A stretch of DNA of 64,000 nt from an uncultured Collinsella sp. (GCA_934654585.1 CAKUGF010000004.1:54860-118859); one strand, 5' to 3'; shown: positions 43,612-53,459, counted from the stretch's first letter. Translations and numbers: made by a program. The notes: a model not told the origin generated them from the letters alone.

Positions 43612-43760
43612 CCCGGGCGCACGCTTCGAATCATCGAATAACACCGCCTCCGTTGCAAAATGGTCATCTGGGCGCATTTGTCCCCACAATGGGCGATAAT
43701 GATGCCAAGACATCGTTTGCGATCCAGGTGATTCGCTCTAGATACGAAGGGATGATTTCG

Positions 43761-45128
43761 ATGTTCTGTTCGCAGTGTGGCGCCCCCATGGGCGACAATG
43801 ACAAGTTCTGCGGCGTCTGCGGTGCCCCTAATACCGAGGCCCCTCAGGCTGCTGCCTCTGCTCCGCAGGAACAGCCCCAGCAGCCGCAGCCCCAGCCGTT
43901 CGTTGCACCTCAGCCCCAGCCGTTCGTTGCGCCCCAACCGGCTATGAATGTGCCCAAGGGCTGCATGGCGCAGGCTTTCAACGACATGTTCAAGGTTCCC
44001 GGTGCCCTGGTTCGCGTGTGCCAGATTGCCTTTTTGCCGGCACTGATCTGTGTCGTGTCGGTATTGGTGCTGTTTATCCCCGTTATCGGCGGTATTGCAG
44101 CGGCTATTGGCTTTTTGCTCGCCTACGTCGCGAGCGTGTGCGGCGCCGGCTTTGGCATCGAGTGGGGCCGCGACCTGTCGCTCAAGGACGATAACGGTAT
44201 GGAGCGTCCGCTGCTGCGTTCGACCTCGTTTGGCTTGGGCATTTTCTCGTCCGTCATTACGAACGTGCTCGAGTTCGTCGCCATTATCCCGGTGATCGGC
44301 GTGGTGTTCTCGGCAATCGAGAGCGCTGTGATCGGTGCCGTCGGTTCGTATTATTACTTCGGCTCGAGCGGACTCGAGAGTGCGCTCGTCGGGTCGATGG
44401 GCCTGCTCGTCTTTGCCTTGATCGTCTCGTTTGTGCTGGGCATCTTCTTTAAGATGTTTGGCGATGCCGCTGTGATGCATTTTGCGGTTGTCGGCCGCGT
44501 GGAGAGCGCTTTTTCGCTCGAGAAGGTTTGGAAATCCTATAAGGCCAACTTGGGCAAGCTGTTCTGTGCTTCGATTCTCCCCGAGTTTTTGACGGGCATC
44601 GTCTCCAATATCATTACGTGGATCTTCACCGCCATCTTTAGCTTTATCGCTGCGCTGGGCATCAGCACCTACGGCTATTACGGTTACTATTCTCGTCCGT
44701 CTGGTCTCGAGGCTATCATTGAAGGCGGCGGCATTACGCTCATCCTGTTCTTGATGATCGTCGCCTTTGTCACCGTGTTCCTGAATGTGTTTGGCAAGAT
44801 GCTCAAGTATCGTGCTGTCGGTTACTGGGCCGCGCGCCATGCTGGCGAGTGGGCCGACGAGGACTCCGACGATGTTCTGACGTTTGTGCTTCCGGGCGAG
44901 AAGAAGCCTGCTCCCGCGGGCTTCAATCCCATGGCCGCCGCTGGTGCTGCGCCTGCCCCGGCGCCCGCTCCGGCACCTGCACCTGCTCCTGCCCCGGCGC
45001 CCGCACCTGCCCCGGCTCCCGCACCTGCGCCCGAGGCCACGCCTGCGGAACCCGATTGGACCGCCGTCGCCACGCCGGCGGATGCGTCGGATGAGGCTCC
45101 TGCTGCCGAAAACAATCAATCCGAATAA
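43761..45128 (+). CDS. Zinc-ribbon DUF4013-like membrane protein with Pro-Ala tail
   Basis: This 455-residue protein starts at ATG 43761, with GAAGGG upstream. A two-CxxC zinc ribbon (MFCSQCG and FCGVCGA) is followed by a proline- and glutamine-rich linker. Five or six membrane segments of the DUF4013 type follow (FNDMFKVPGALVRVCQIAFL). The C-terminus is a 25-to-30-residue Ala-Pro repeat at about 44938-45040, then an acidic end. The function is unknown. It shares the ribbon-plus-linker plan with the DUF4234 protein just downstream. Confidence 0.8.
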   Translation: MFCSQCGAPMGDNDKFCGVCGAPNTEAPQAAASAPQEQPQQPQPQPFVAPQPQPFVAPQPAMNVPKGCMAQAFNDMFKVPGALVRVCQIAFLPALICVVSVLVLFIPVIGGIAAAIGFLLAYVASVCGAGFGIEWGRDLSLKDDNGMERPLLRSTSFGLGIFSSVITNVLEFVAIIPVIGVVFSAIESAVIGAVGSYYYFGSSGLESALVGSMGLLVFALIVSFVLGIFFKMFGDAAVMHFAVVGRVESAFSLEKVWKSYKANLGKLFCASILPEFLTGIVSNIITWIFTAIFSFIAALGISTYGYYGYYSRPSGLEAIIEGGGITLILFLMIVAFVTVFLNVFGKMLKYRAVGYWAARHAGEWADEDSDDVLTFVLPGEKKPAPAGFNPMAAAGAAPAPAPAPAPAPAPAPAPAPAPAPAPAPEATPAEPDWTAVATPADASDEAPAAENNQSE

Positions 45129-45135
45129 ACGGTCT

Positions 45136-45173
45136 AGGCACCCCAGGCAACTGTGTTTGGGGTGCCTTTTTCT
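45136..45173 (+). terminator. Intrinsic terminator after the DUF4013-like gene
   Basis: AGGCACCCCA pairs with TGGGGTGCCT around a 12-base loop, followed by a T-run. Confidence 0.88.
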
Positions 45174-45236
45174 ACTGTGAAAGCAAAATAGCGGCTGCGA
45201 AAGCGGTTTCAGTCAAATTTCTTCGAAATTGGTCAA

Positions 45237-45248
45237 TGTTGCGCAACA
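45237..45248. promoter_or_regulatory. Palindrome TGTTGCGCAACA upstream of the DUF4234 gene
   Basis: A perfect 12-base palindrome 75 bases before the start, matching the centre of the palindrome at 28772. A shared regulator is possible but unproven. Confidence 0.38.
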
Positions 45249-45323
45249 ACGTCGCGGCTATTGTTGAGAACATAAACATGTAAGGTTTGAGGGCGTGTAA
45301 CGCCCAAGGAAAAGGAGAGGCTT

Positions 45324-45971
45324 ATGTTTTGTCCTAATTGCGGATCGTCCCTTTCGGACGATGCCAAGTTCTGCCCGGTCTGCGGATCTCCTATCGGTGC
45401 CGCTTCCGCTGCTCCGCAGCCTCAGCCTGCGCCCCAGCCGGCTCCTCAGCCTCAGCCTGCGCCTCAGCCCGCTCCGGTTCAGGCTGTTCAGCCTCAGCAG
45501 TATGCGAATCAGCAGCAGTACACCGGTCAGTACGCCCAGCAGCCTGCTGCCGCCCCGATGGGCTATGGACCTGTTAAGGCCGACCGTAGCCTGATCGGCT
45601 GGCTCCTGCTTTCCATCGTGACCTGCGGCATCTATTCGTATTACTTCCTCTACTGCCTGGCTCGCGACATCAATACCATGTGCCAGGACGACGGCGATTC
45701 CACGCCGGGTCTGGCCGCGTTTATCCTGCTGTCGTTCGTGACTTGCGGCTTCTATGCGTACTATTGGTACTACAAGATCGGCAACCGTCTGCAGGCCAAC
45801 GCTCCTCGCTACGGCCTGATGTTCCAGGAGAACGGCACCACCGTTCTTATGTGGCAGATTATCGGCGTGCTTCTGTGCGGCCTCGGCCCCATCTTTGCCA
45901 TGAACATCATCATCAAGAACACCAACGCCATGGCTACGGTCTACAACACCCGTCTCGGCGCTCGTGCCTAA
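45324..45971 (+). CDS. Zinc-ribbon DUF4234-like membrane protein
   Basis: This 215-residue protein has an N-terminal zinc ribbon (MFCPNCGSS and FCPVCGSP), a linker of Pro-Gln-Ala repeats, and three or four membrane helices of the DUF4234 type (WLLLSIVTCGIYSYYFLYCL; LLSFVTCGFYAYYWYYKIGN). GGAGAGG precedes the ATG. The function is unknown. The repeat of a ribbon plus low-complexity linker in two neighbouring genes suggests a common regulatory or assembly role. Confidence 0.85.
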   Translation: MFCPNCGSSLSDDAKFCPVCGSPIGAASAAPQPQPAPQPAPQPQPAPQPAPVQAVQPQQYANQQQYTGQYAQQPAAAPMGYGPVKADRSLIGWLLLSIVTCGIYSYYFLYCLARDINTMCQDDGDSTPGLAAFILLSFVTCGFYAYYWYYKIGNRLQANAPRYGLMFQENGTTVLMWQIIGVLLCGLGPIFAMNIIIKNTNAMATVYNTRLGARA

Positions 45972-45984
45972 CGATTAAGGCATC

Positions 45985-46461
45985 GTGGGCAACACACAGG
46001 AACATAAGGGCGCGGCGGAGCTCATTCGCCGCGCCCTTTCTTGCATCGGCGTGCTCTTTATCGCCTGGCTTGCACTCTACCTGCTCGACATCGGCTGCGT
46101 GTTTCGTCTGATGACGGGCATTCCCTGTCCGGGATGTGGCATGACGAGGGCCTGGCTGGCGGCGCTGCGACTCGATTTTGCGGCGGCGATTGCCTACCAT
46201 CCGCTGTTCTGGGTGGTGCCGATTGCGTTTGTGCTCGCATTTGTGCGCGAGGATGCGACATCGGACAAAGTAAAGCGCGGTATCGATATCGTGATCGCTG
46301 TTCTGTGCGTGTTGGTCATCTCCGTGTGGATAGTGCGACTCGTCGATCCGGCGGACGCGGGCCTACTCTTTGGCGGTCGTGTTCCTGCCGGAGTTCCCAC
46401 CGACATCATCCATCTAGAGACCCCACTCTGGCTTACGTACCTTCGTTCTTATTTGCCGTGA
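45985..46461 (+). CDS. DUF2752 membrane protein
   Basis: This 158-residue protein has three membrane helices and the family motif GIPCPGCGMTRAWLAAL with paired cysteines. The start is taken as GTG 45985, 13 bases after the previous stop, with TAAGG just upstream. Spacing is short and the start is therefore less certain. It is probably co-transcribed with the DUF4234 gene. The function of the family is unknown. Confidence 0.8.
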   Translation: MGNTQEHKGAAELIRRALSCIGVLFIAWLALYLLDIGCVFRLMTGIPCPGCGMTRAWLAALRLDFAAAIAYHPLFWVVPIAFVLAFVREDATSDKVKRGIDIVIAVLCVLVISVWIVRLVDPADAGLLFGGRVPAGVPTDIIHLETPLWLTYLRSYLP

Positions 46462-46495
46462 CGAGGGGTGGAATAGATTGGGCGCCTAACGCATA

Positions 46496-46535
46496 AGCGG
46501 GGCCGGACGTTGAAAAACGCTCGGCCCCGCTTTTA
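46496..46535. terminator. Terminator shared by convergent DUF2752 and M20 genes
   Basis: AGCGGGGCCGGACGTT and AACGCTCGGCCCCGCT form the stem, with T-runs on the plus side. It separates convergent genes. Confidence 0.8.
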
Positions 46536-46565
46536 TATCACTCGGGAATTGTGCTTGCGCAAGGG

Positions 46566-48029
46566 CTACTCGCCGTGCTTCTCCTCGTGGCGAGCGGCAG
46601 CACGCGCATCGTGAATGCCCTTGATGGCGGCGTGGCGGGCGGTGCGGGCGTCGTGCACGGCGTCGCGGGCCTCGGCGGCCGTCGCCTTGGCAGAGCGCAG
46701 CTTGGCGGCCAGGTCGGGGTTGGTCTCGGCAACCGCGGCGATCGTGGGGCCGTCGAGCTCTTCTTGCGTGGGCTCGGCCAAAAAGTCGATGGCATACTGA
46801 GCGGCTACCATGGAGCCCTTGGCAAGCACGGTCTCGTCGATCTTGTAGAAGCAAGAATGCTGGGCGTACGTCGCGCCAATCTGGGGATTGCGCGCGCCGA
46901 CAAAGGCGAGCACGCCTGGCACGCGACGCAGGTACTCCGAGAAGTCCTCGCCCGAAAGCGTGCCGCGGTAATGGCCCTCGCCCGCGGGGCCCAGGCACTT
47001 GAGCACAGCTTGGCGGCAGCGCTCGCTCGAGGCGGCGTCGTTTTCGACCTTGTAGTTGGCGATGGTGTAATCGGTAAGCTCGGCCTCGGCACCTAGGGCT
47101 GCCGCGGTGTGCTCTACGATGCGGCGCATAAGCTCGGGCATCTCCTCATGCGTCTTGTCGCCATAGGTGCGCACCGTGCCGGCGAGGTAGGCGGTACCGG
47201 CGATAACGTTGCGCGCCGTACCGCCGTGCAACTCGCCGACGGTGATGACGGCGGGCTCGTAGGGGCTGATCTCGCGCGAGACGATGGTCTGCAAGGCGTT
47301 GACGATCTCGGCAGCCACCATAACGGCGTCGTGGCCGCGCTGGGGCATGGCGCCATGGCACGAGGTACCGCGGACGTCGATGCGGAACCAGTCGGTGTTT
47401 GCCATGCGCGGGCCGGGCTCGCAGCTCACGGTGCCGGCGTCGACTTCGCTCCAGATGTGTGCGGCGTAGGCGCCGTCGACGCCATCGAGTACGCCGGTAC
47501 CGATCATGAGTTTTGCACCCTGGCCGTTTTCCTCGCTGGGCTGGAACACGATGCGGATCTCGCCGTGGATGTCATCGGTCATGTGGCGCAGAATCTGCAG
47601 CGTGCCGAGCATCATGGCGATATGGCAGTCGTGACCGCAGGCGTGCATGCAGCCCTCGTTGACGCTGGCGAACTCCTCGCCGGTCTGCTCGGTGACGGGA
47701 AGGGCGTCGATGTCGGCGCGCAGCAGAATGCGGCGACGCGGCGTGCCGTCCTCGCGGTAGGCGTCGGGCGCGGTGCCGCGAAGCGTTGCGACCAGGCCCG
47801 TCTTGAGGGGGCACTCGTAGGGGATATTCATAGCGTCGAGCTGATTTGCGATGTCGGAAGTCGTGCGCTCCTCGGCGAGGCTCAGCTCCGGGTGTTTGTG
47901 GAAGTGCCGGCGCTGCTTGATGATGTAGGGCTCAAACTCGGCGGCGATGTCCTGGATGGCCGCGGTGACGTCATCTGCCGCGCGAACCTCGGTTGCCGCC
48001 ATGATCTGCTGTGCCTTGGTTTTCGTCAT
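46566..48029 (-). CDS. M20-family amidohydrolase (aminoacylase/carboxypeptidase type)
   Basis: This 487-residue metal-dependent hydrolase cleaves amide bonds of N-acyl amino acids or similar compounds. Typical elements in order are RRHFHKHPELSLAEERT, LRADIDALPVTEQTG, the metal-site CMHACGHDCHIAMMLG, VFQPSEENGQGAKLMI and TSCHGAMPQRGHDAV. The last 60 residues are an alanine-, arginine- and histidine-rich helical extension beyond the catalytic core. The start ATG at 48029 has AAGGAG upstream. The frame continues further upstream, but across the divergent promoter region. It is divergently arranged with a second amidohydrolase gene. Confidence 0.88.
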   Translation of the reverse strand: MTKTKAQQIMAATEVRAADDVTAAIQDIAAEFEPYIIKQRRHFHKHPELSLAEERTTSDIANQLDAMNIPYECPLKTGLVATLRGTAPDAYREDGTPRRRILLRADIDALPVTEQTGEEFASVNEGCMHACGHDCHIAMMLGTLQILRHMTDDIHGEIRIVFQPSEENGQGAKLMIGTGVLDGVDGAYAAHIWSEVDAGTVSCEPGPRMANTDWFRIDVRGTSCHGAMPQRGHDAVMVAAEIVNALQTIVSREISPYEPAVITVGELHGGTARNVIAGTAYLAGTVRTYGDKTHEEMPELMRRIVEHTAAALGAEAELTDYTIANYKVENDAASSERCRQAVLKCLGPAGEGHYRGTLSGEDFSEYLRRVPGVLAFVGARNPQIGATYAQHSCFYKIDETVLAKGSMVAAQYAIDFLAEPTQEELDGPTIAAVAETNPDLAAKLRSAKATAAEARDAVHDARTARHAAIKGIHDARAAARHEEKHGE

Positions 48030-48197
48030 AGTCGATTTGCTCCTTGCTGGCTCGATCGCAAAATCGTACAGGCTCTCTCCAGTATGCCACCTGCCACTTG
48101 GCGTGGCAAAGTTGCCGTTTGCCGCTTGGGGTTTTGTAGCAAGAGTGGGGGAGTACACTCGGGGGTGTTGAATTTCCTGCCAGAGATGGGGATGCCC

Positions 48198-49835
48198 ATG
48201 CAGCATATCGATCGGATTATCCGCTCCAAGAACGTCTTTACCGCGCAAGACGGTATCGATACCACCCGCGAGCTGGCGATTGCCATCGCGGGTGATCGCA
48301 TCGTCGCAGTCGGCAAGCCCGATGACGTGATTGCCGCCGCCCCTGCCACCGCGCCGGTTGTCGACTACGGCGAGCAATTCATCTGCCCCGGTTTCCACGA
48401 TGCACACCTGCACTTCTTCCATACCTCAGTCGGCTCCTCGCCGTATATGCTCATGGATATGGGCACGTCCGAGGCAGCATTGGTGCAGCACGCGCTCGAG
48501 TTCTCCCAAGGCCTGCCCGACGATGCCTGGGTCGTGACCCAGGGTTGGCGCGACTACCGCTGGGATCCGCCCGAGCACCCCACCAAGGCCTCCCTCGATG
48601 CCGCCTTCCCCGATCGCCCCTGCGTTATGTATTCGGGTGACGGACATACCCTATGGCTCAACAGCCGCGCGCTCGAGGCCCTTGGTGTGACGCGTGACAG
48701 CGAGCCGCCGGCGGGCGGCAGCTACGATAAGGACGCAAACGGCGAGCTCACGGGTATCGCTCACGAAGCGGCTGCTATGCAGTTGCTGCCCCGCTGTCTG
48801 GGGTGGCTGGGCGAGGACCGCATCGCGAGTGCTTACGCCGACCAGATGAAGCGCATGGCCGAGCAGGGCATCACCTCGATCTGCGACATGTCGCTTATGC
48901 CCATGCCGGGCTGCGACTTTATTCGCGACGACGTTTACGACAAGCTGCAGACTGCCGGCAAGCTGGGCATCCGCGCGCATCTGTTTCCCACGCTGCTGGA
49001 CGACCAGTCGCGCCTGGAAGAGCTGCAGACACGCTATGCCAACAACGCACTGCTCTCGGCGCCGGGCTTTAAACAGTTCTTCGACGGTGTATCGAGCGAG
49101 CATACGGCGTATCTCACCGAGCCCTACACCAATCCGCGTTTCCCCGGCGACCGGGGACGCCTGACGGTTCCTGCCGAGCGCATGCGCAAGCTGGTTCTCT
49201 CGGCGGCAGAGCGCGGTCACACCGTGCGCATCCACGTTATCGGCGATGGTGCCATTCATGCCGCGCTTGATATCTTTGAGGAGGCGGCTGATCTTTACGG
49301 CCTGCCCAAGTACGGCCATAACACGCTCGAGCATCTGGAAAACCTCCTGCCCGAGGATATCGACCGTCTACGCAAGCTCAACGTGATCGCCTCGAGCCAG
49401 CCCTGCCACATCACTCTGGACCCGGGCGGCCCGGAGCGCGACCTGGGTCTGGAGCGTAGCCGCATCATGTGGCCATTTGCGACCTATAAGCAGCGCGGTA
49501 TCCGCCAGGCCTTCGGAACCGACGGCCCCATCACGGCCGTCACCAGTATGAATGTGCTCTACACGGCCATCACGCGCCAAGACCCCCGCAGCCACTGGCC
49601 CGAGGGTGGCTGGCTCCCCAGCGAGCGCATCGACGCAGCAACGGCCCTGCGCAACTACACCCTGGGCAGTGCCTACGCAGCAGGCGACGAGCAAAACCTC
49701 GGCAGCCTAGAACCCGGCAAATACGCCGACCTGGTAGTCCTGGACCAAAACCCACTCACCATCGACCCCCAAGAGCTCCAAACCACCAAAGTCCAAGCCA
49801 CCTACCTATCCGGCAACCTCATCTACGAGCGCTAG
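48198..49835 (+). CDS. YtcJ-type metal-dependent amidohydrolase
   Basis: This protein of about 545 residues belongs to the amidohydrolase superfamily and probably hydrolyses an amide or a cyclic amide in the cytoplasm. The metal site begins with CPGFHDAHLHFFH at about residue 60. VRIHVIGDGAIHAALDIFEE (third and fourth histidines) and FGTDGPITAVTSMNVLYTAI (catalytic Asp) follow. Three in-frame ATGs lie at 48186, 48192 and 48198. I take 48198, but the true start may be a few codons upstream. The frame itself continues much further back, antisense to the M20 gene, which I reject. The substrate is unknown. Confidence 0.85.
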   Translation: MQHIDRIIRSKNVFTAQDGIDTTRELAIAIAGDRIVAVGKPDDVIAAAPATAPVVDYGEQFICPGFHDAHLHFFHTSVGSSPYMLMDMGTSEAALVQHALEFSQGLPDDAWVVTQGWRDYRWDPPEHPTKASLDAAFPDRPCVMYSGDGHTLWLNSRALEALGVTRDSEPPAGGSYDKDANGELTGIAHEAAAMQLLPRCLGWLGEDRIASAYADQMKRMAEQGITSICDMSLMPMPGCDFIRDDVYDKLQTAGKLGIRAHLFPTLLDDQSRLEELQTRYANNALLSAPGFKQFFDGVSSEHTAYLTEPYTNPRFPGDRGRLTVPAERMRKLVLSAAERGHTVRIHVIGDGAIHAALDIFEEAADLYGLPKYGHNTLEHLENLLPEDIDRLRKLNVIASSQPCHITLDPGGPERDLGLERSRIMWPFATYKQRGIRQAFGTDGPITAVTSMNVLYTAITRQDPRSHWPEGGWLPSERIDAATALRNYTLGSAYAAGDEQNLGSLEPGKYADLVVLDQNPLTIDPQELQTTKVQATYLSGNLIYER

Positions 49836-49856
49836 CCTCACACATCCCACCCATCA

Positions 49857-49921
49857 GTTGCGGTGAAATAGTTCCTAAATGGCTAGCTAAACAGCCAAAA
49901 CAGGAACTATTCCACCGTAAC
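49857..49921. repeat. Inverted repeat with CGGTGAAATAGTTCCT arms
   Basis: Twenty-base arms (GTTGCGGTGAAATAGTTCCT; two mismatches) enclose a small inner hairpin. It lies just after the YtcJ-type gene, at the start of a 506-base gap without genes that also holds a terminator and a 211-base palindrome. Confidence 0.7.
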
Positions 49922-49923
49922 TT

Positions 49924-49956
49924 AAAGGGGCACGTTCCAGCAACGTGCCCCTTTCT
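49924..49956 (+). terminator. Intrinsic terminator after the YtcJ-type gene
   Basis: AAAGGGGCACGTT and AACGTGCCCCTTT form the stem, with CTTGT after it. Confidence 0.8.
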
Positions 49957-49994
49957 TGTACATCCCATCCGCATCGCCATTTTGCTGCGCTGAC

Positions 49995-50205
49995 TTTTCT
50001 GAACGCCGGGCCCGAATAAGTTACCCCAGCTCCCTTGTGGCTCCGGAGGGGCGGGGCATAAGGTTTATCGCGAGTTCCGCACGAGCCGAAGGCCACTTAA
50101 TGTGGCCTTCGTGCGAGCAGGACTGCCCGAGCAGGAAACCTTATGCCCCGCCCCTCCGGAGCCACACGGGAGCCGCGCGCAAGTTATCCCCCGGCATTCA
50201 GAAAA
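49995..50205. repeat. 211-base nested palindrome upstream of groES (MITE-like)
   Basis: Outer imperfect arms (TTTTCTGAACGCCGGG and CCGGCATTCAGAAAA) enclose a perfect 30-base inverted repeat at 50037-50066 and 50136-50165 (GTGGCTCCGGAGGGGCGGGG...). An inner hairpin GAAGGCCAC-TTAAT-GTGGCCTTC lies at its centre. It has no coding potential. It could be a non-autonomous mobile element or a large RNA structure. Confidence 0.8.
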
Positions 50206-50341
50206 TCTAAGTGCCAAAAAATAAGATTTTTTGACTCCGTGTTGTATAACCCGTCATTCGTGGGTACCATTCAACGCGTACGCAAACAAATGGGTTAACC
50301 CGTGCGGCCCAACCGCGCGGCCCAAAAAGGAGGAAACAAGC

Positions 50342-50635
50342 ATGTCGTCTTTGAAGCCGCTTGCAGATCGCGTCTTGGTCAAGCCCGACGAGGCCGAGCA
50401 GAAGACCGCTTCTGGTCTGTACATCGCCAGCAACGCTCAGGAGAAGCCGCAGCGCGGCACCATCGTTGCCGTTGGCGCCGGCAAGGTCAACGACAAGGGT
50501 GAGCGTATCCCCATGGACGTTCAGGTCGGCGACGTTGTCATCTACGGTAAGTTCGGTGGCAACGAGGTCAAGGTCGACGGCGAGAAGTATCTGCTGATGC
50601 GCGCCGACGACATCTACGCCGTCGTCGAGGCCTAG
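50342..50635 (+). CDS. groES: Co-chaperonin GroES
   Basis: This 97-residue lid subunit of the GroEL chaperonin shows LKPLADRVLVKPDEAEQKT, the mobile-loop region SGLYIASNAQEKPQRGTIVA and the C-terminal EKYLLMRADDIYAVVE. The ATG at 50342 follows AAGGAGG. An upstream in-frame extension has no support. It is the first gene of groES-groEL. I looked for a CIRCE element (TTAGCACTC-N9-GAGTGCTAA) upstream and did not find one. Confidence 0.96.
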   Translation: MSSLKPLADRVLVKPDEAEQKTASGLYIASNAQEKPQRGTIVAVGAGKVNDKGERIPMDVQVGDVVIYGKFGGNEVKVDGEKYLLMRADDIYAVVEA

Positions 50636-50653
50636 TCTCGTCAGAATCTCTGA

Positions 50654-52369
<1,716 letters not shown>

Positions 52370-52450
52370 GGCCGACAAGGTCTAGAACTCCCACCGGGAA
52401 TCCGGGGGCGGGACGTGGCTTCTCTCCGGAACGTCCTCGGTTAGATTAGG

Positions 52451-52496
52451 ACCCCTTGTCCTGCTCCTTTGGAGCCGCGGACAAGGGGTTCTTTTC
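52451..52496 (+). terminator. Intrinsic terminator after groEL
   Basis: ACCCCTTGTCC pairs with GGACAAGGGGT around a 17-base loop, followed by CTTTTC. Confidence 0.85.
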
Positions 52497-52562
52497 GTAT
52501 TCACTTTGGGTCGAGCGACTAATGTGCGCCAAATGGATAGACCGAATATGTCGAGCTAGCTT

Positions 52563-52592
52563 ATATTCTACTACCAAATAGTAGTAGAATAT
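52563..52592. promoter_or_regulatory. Perfect operator-like palindrome before the toxin-antitoxin pair
   Basis: ATATTCTACTAC and GTAGTAGAATAT are exact 12-base complements around a 6-base spacer, 21 bases before the first gene. The stretch is strikingly AT-rich against its surroundings. Autoregulation by the antitoxin or the complex would fit. Confidence 0.6.
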
Positions 52593-52613
52593 TAACGTAA
52601 CGATTGGAGGCTC

Positions 52614-52880
52614 ATGGTCCAGATACACCCGAGAGTCCATGAACGACACCCTGAGCTTGACGACGAAGATGTTGAGGCAGCATGGGAGAACTATTGCTTC
52701 GCAGCCGTTCGCATACCCGGGGAACGCGAGATGCGAACTGGTTACGACTTGCGGGGTCGGTATGTTGAGATGGTCGGCGTTCTTTTGGCAGATGGCGCAT
52801 GGCTTGTCTACCACGCCATGACGCCACCGAGCAAGAAGACACTGAAAGAGATCGAGAACGCACGAAGGAGAGGTTGCTGA
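52614..52880 (+). CDS. Putative toxin component of a toxin-antitoxin pair
   Basis: This 88-residue basic protein has VHERHPELDDEDVEAAWENY near the N-terminus and GRYVEMVGVLLADGAWLVYH followed by AMTPPSKKTLKEI at the end. The fold suggested is a small RNase of the BrnT/RelE kind, but I do not recognise a firm family. TTGGAGG precedes the ATG. Its TGA shares one base with the ATG of the next gene, so both are co-translated. The toxin-first order is the BrnT-BrnA arrangement. Confidence 0.6.
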   Translation: MVQIHPRVHERHPELDDEDVEAAWENYCFAAVRIPGEREMRTGYDLRGRYVEMVGVLLADGAWLVYHAMTPPSKKTLKEIENARRRGC

Positions 52881-53161
52881 TGGAGTACAGGCTTGCAAAT
52901 GGAACTGCAATCACAGATGGGGATATCGAGCGTGAATGCGCTGAATATGAATCTGGTTCTTGGACGGGGAGTCTGACAAACCTCCGCGTCGGTCGACCCA
53001 GGCTTTCCGATGGAGAGGCCAACGCCAACCTGTCTTTCAAGTGCCCGAAAACGGGAGCAGACCTCATCGAGAGGGCAGCTGCCGCGTGTGGGATGCGGAA
53101 GTCCGAGTTCCTGCGCTCGGCTGCAATCGAGAAGGCCGAGGAGATTCTCAGGTCGGCATAG
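52880..53161 (+). CDS. Putative antitoxin with ribbon-helix-helix-like end
   Basis: This 93-residue protein starts at ATG 52880 (ribosome site GAAGGAGAGG), one base into the stop of the preceding gene. The N-terminal half is acidic. The C-terminal half (FKCPKTGADLIERAAAACGM, then RKSEFLRSAAIEKAEEIL) looks like a CopG/Arc-type strand plus helices that could bind DNA. It would neutralise the adjacent toxin and repress the operon through the palindrome at 52563. This role is inferred from gene order and size. Confidence 0.6.
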   Translation: MEYRLANGTAITDGDIERECAEYESGSWTGSLTNLRVGRPRLSDGEANANLSFKCPKTGADLIERAAAACGMRKSEFLRSAAIEKAEEILRSA

Positions 53162-53228
53162 CTATGCACCGTTCTGTCCCTGACGCATTCCTGGAACGTT
53201 TCCCCTTCAGAAATTACCCTCGGCATAC

Positions 53229-53256
53229 TTGCACCTTTTCCTCCTCGTGCTACACT
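53229..53256 (+). promoter_or_regulatory. Predicted promoter of the riboflavin-uptake operon
   Basis: TTGCAC (53229-53234) and TACACT (53251-53256) with 16-base spacing lie just before the FMN riboswitch, so the transcript would begin at the aptamer. Confidence 0.55.
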
Positions 53257-53267
53257 TTTCCTTGCTG

Positions 53268-53445
53268 TTTCAGGGCGGGGTGGAATTCCCCACTGGCGGT
53301 AAATCGGGCGGTGCCAAAGGGGCGCCGTGGCGCAGGCGAGGTGCCTGCGGCCGAGCCGATGAGTCCGCGACCCGTGTGTGCGTTGGTTCGCATGCCGGCT
53401 GAACTGGTGAGATCCCAGTACCAACGGTTAGAGTCCGGATGAAAG
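53268..53445 (+). ncRNA. FMN riboswitch (RFN element)
   Basis: All conserved blocks of the RFN aptamer are present in order: CAGGGCGGGGTGGAATTCCC, CTGGCGGTAAA, a variable stem, GAGTCCGCGACCC, GAACTGGTGAGATCCCAGTA and CGGTTAGAGTCCGGATGAAAG. The variable stem (53316-53350) is unusually GC-rich. The ribU ribosome site and start follow the closing P1 strand within about 15 bases, with no terminator between. That points to control of translation initiation: FMN binding would hide the ribosome site. Confidence 0.95.
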
Positions 53446-53459
53446 AGGCAGGTGATCTT

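Noticed and set aside
44938..45040. Separate repeat element
   Set aside because: It is the coding sequence of an Ala-Pro tail of the DUF4013-like protein, in frame, with varied codons.
47109..48197. In-frame upstream extension of the YtcJ-type amidohydrolase to 908 residues
   Set aside because: The extension runs antisense through the M20 gene and the divergent promoter region. The core enzyme begins at 48198 or a few codons earlier.
50231..50254. groES promoter at TTGACT with TATAAC
   Set aside because: The two boxes are only 8 bases apart, and no acceptable -10 lies at 16-18 bases from TTGACT.
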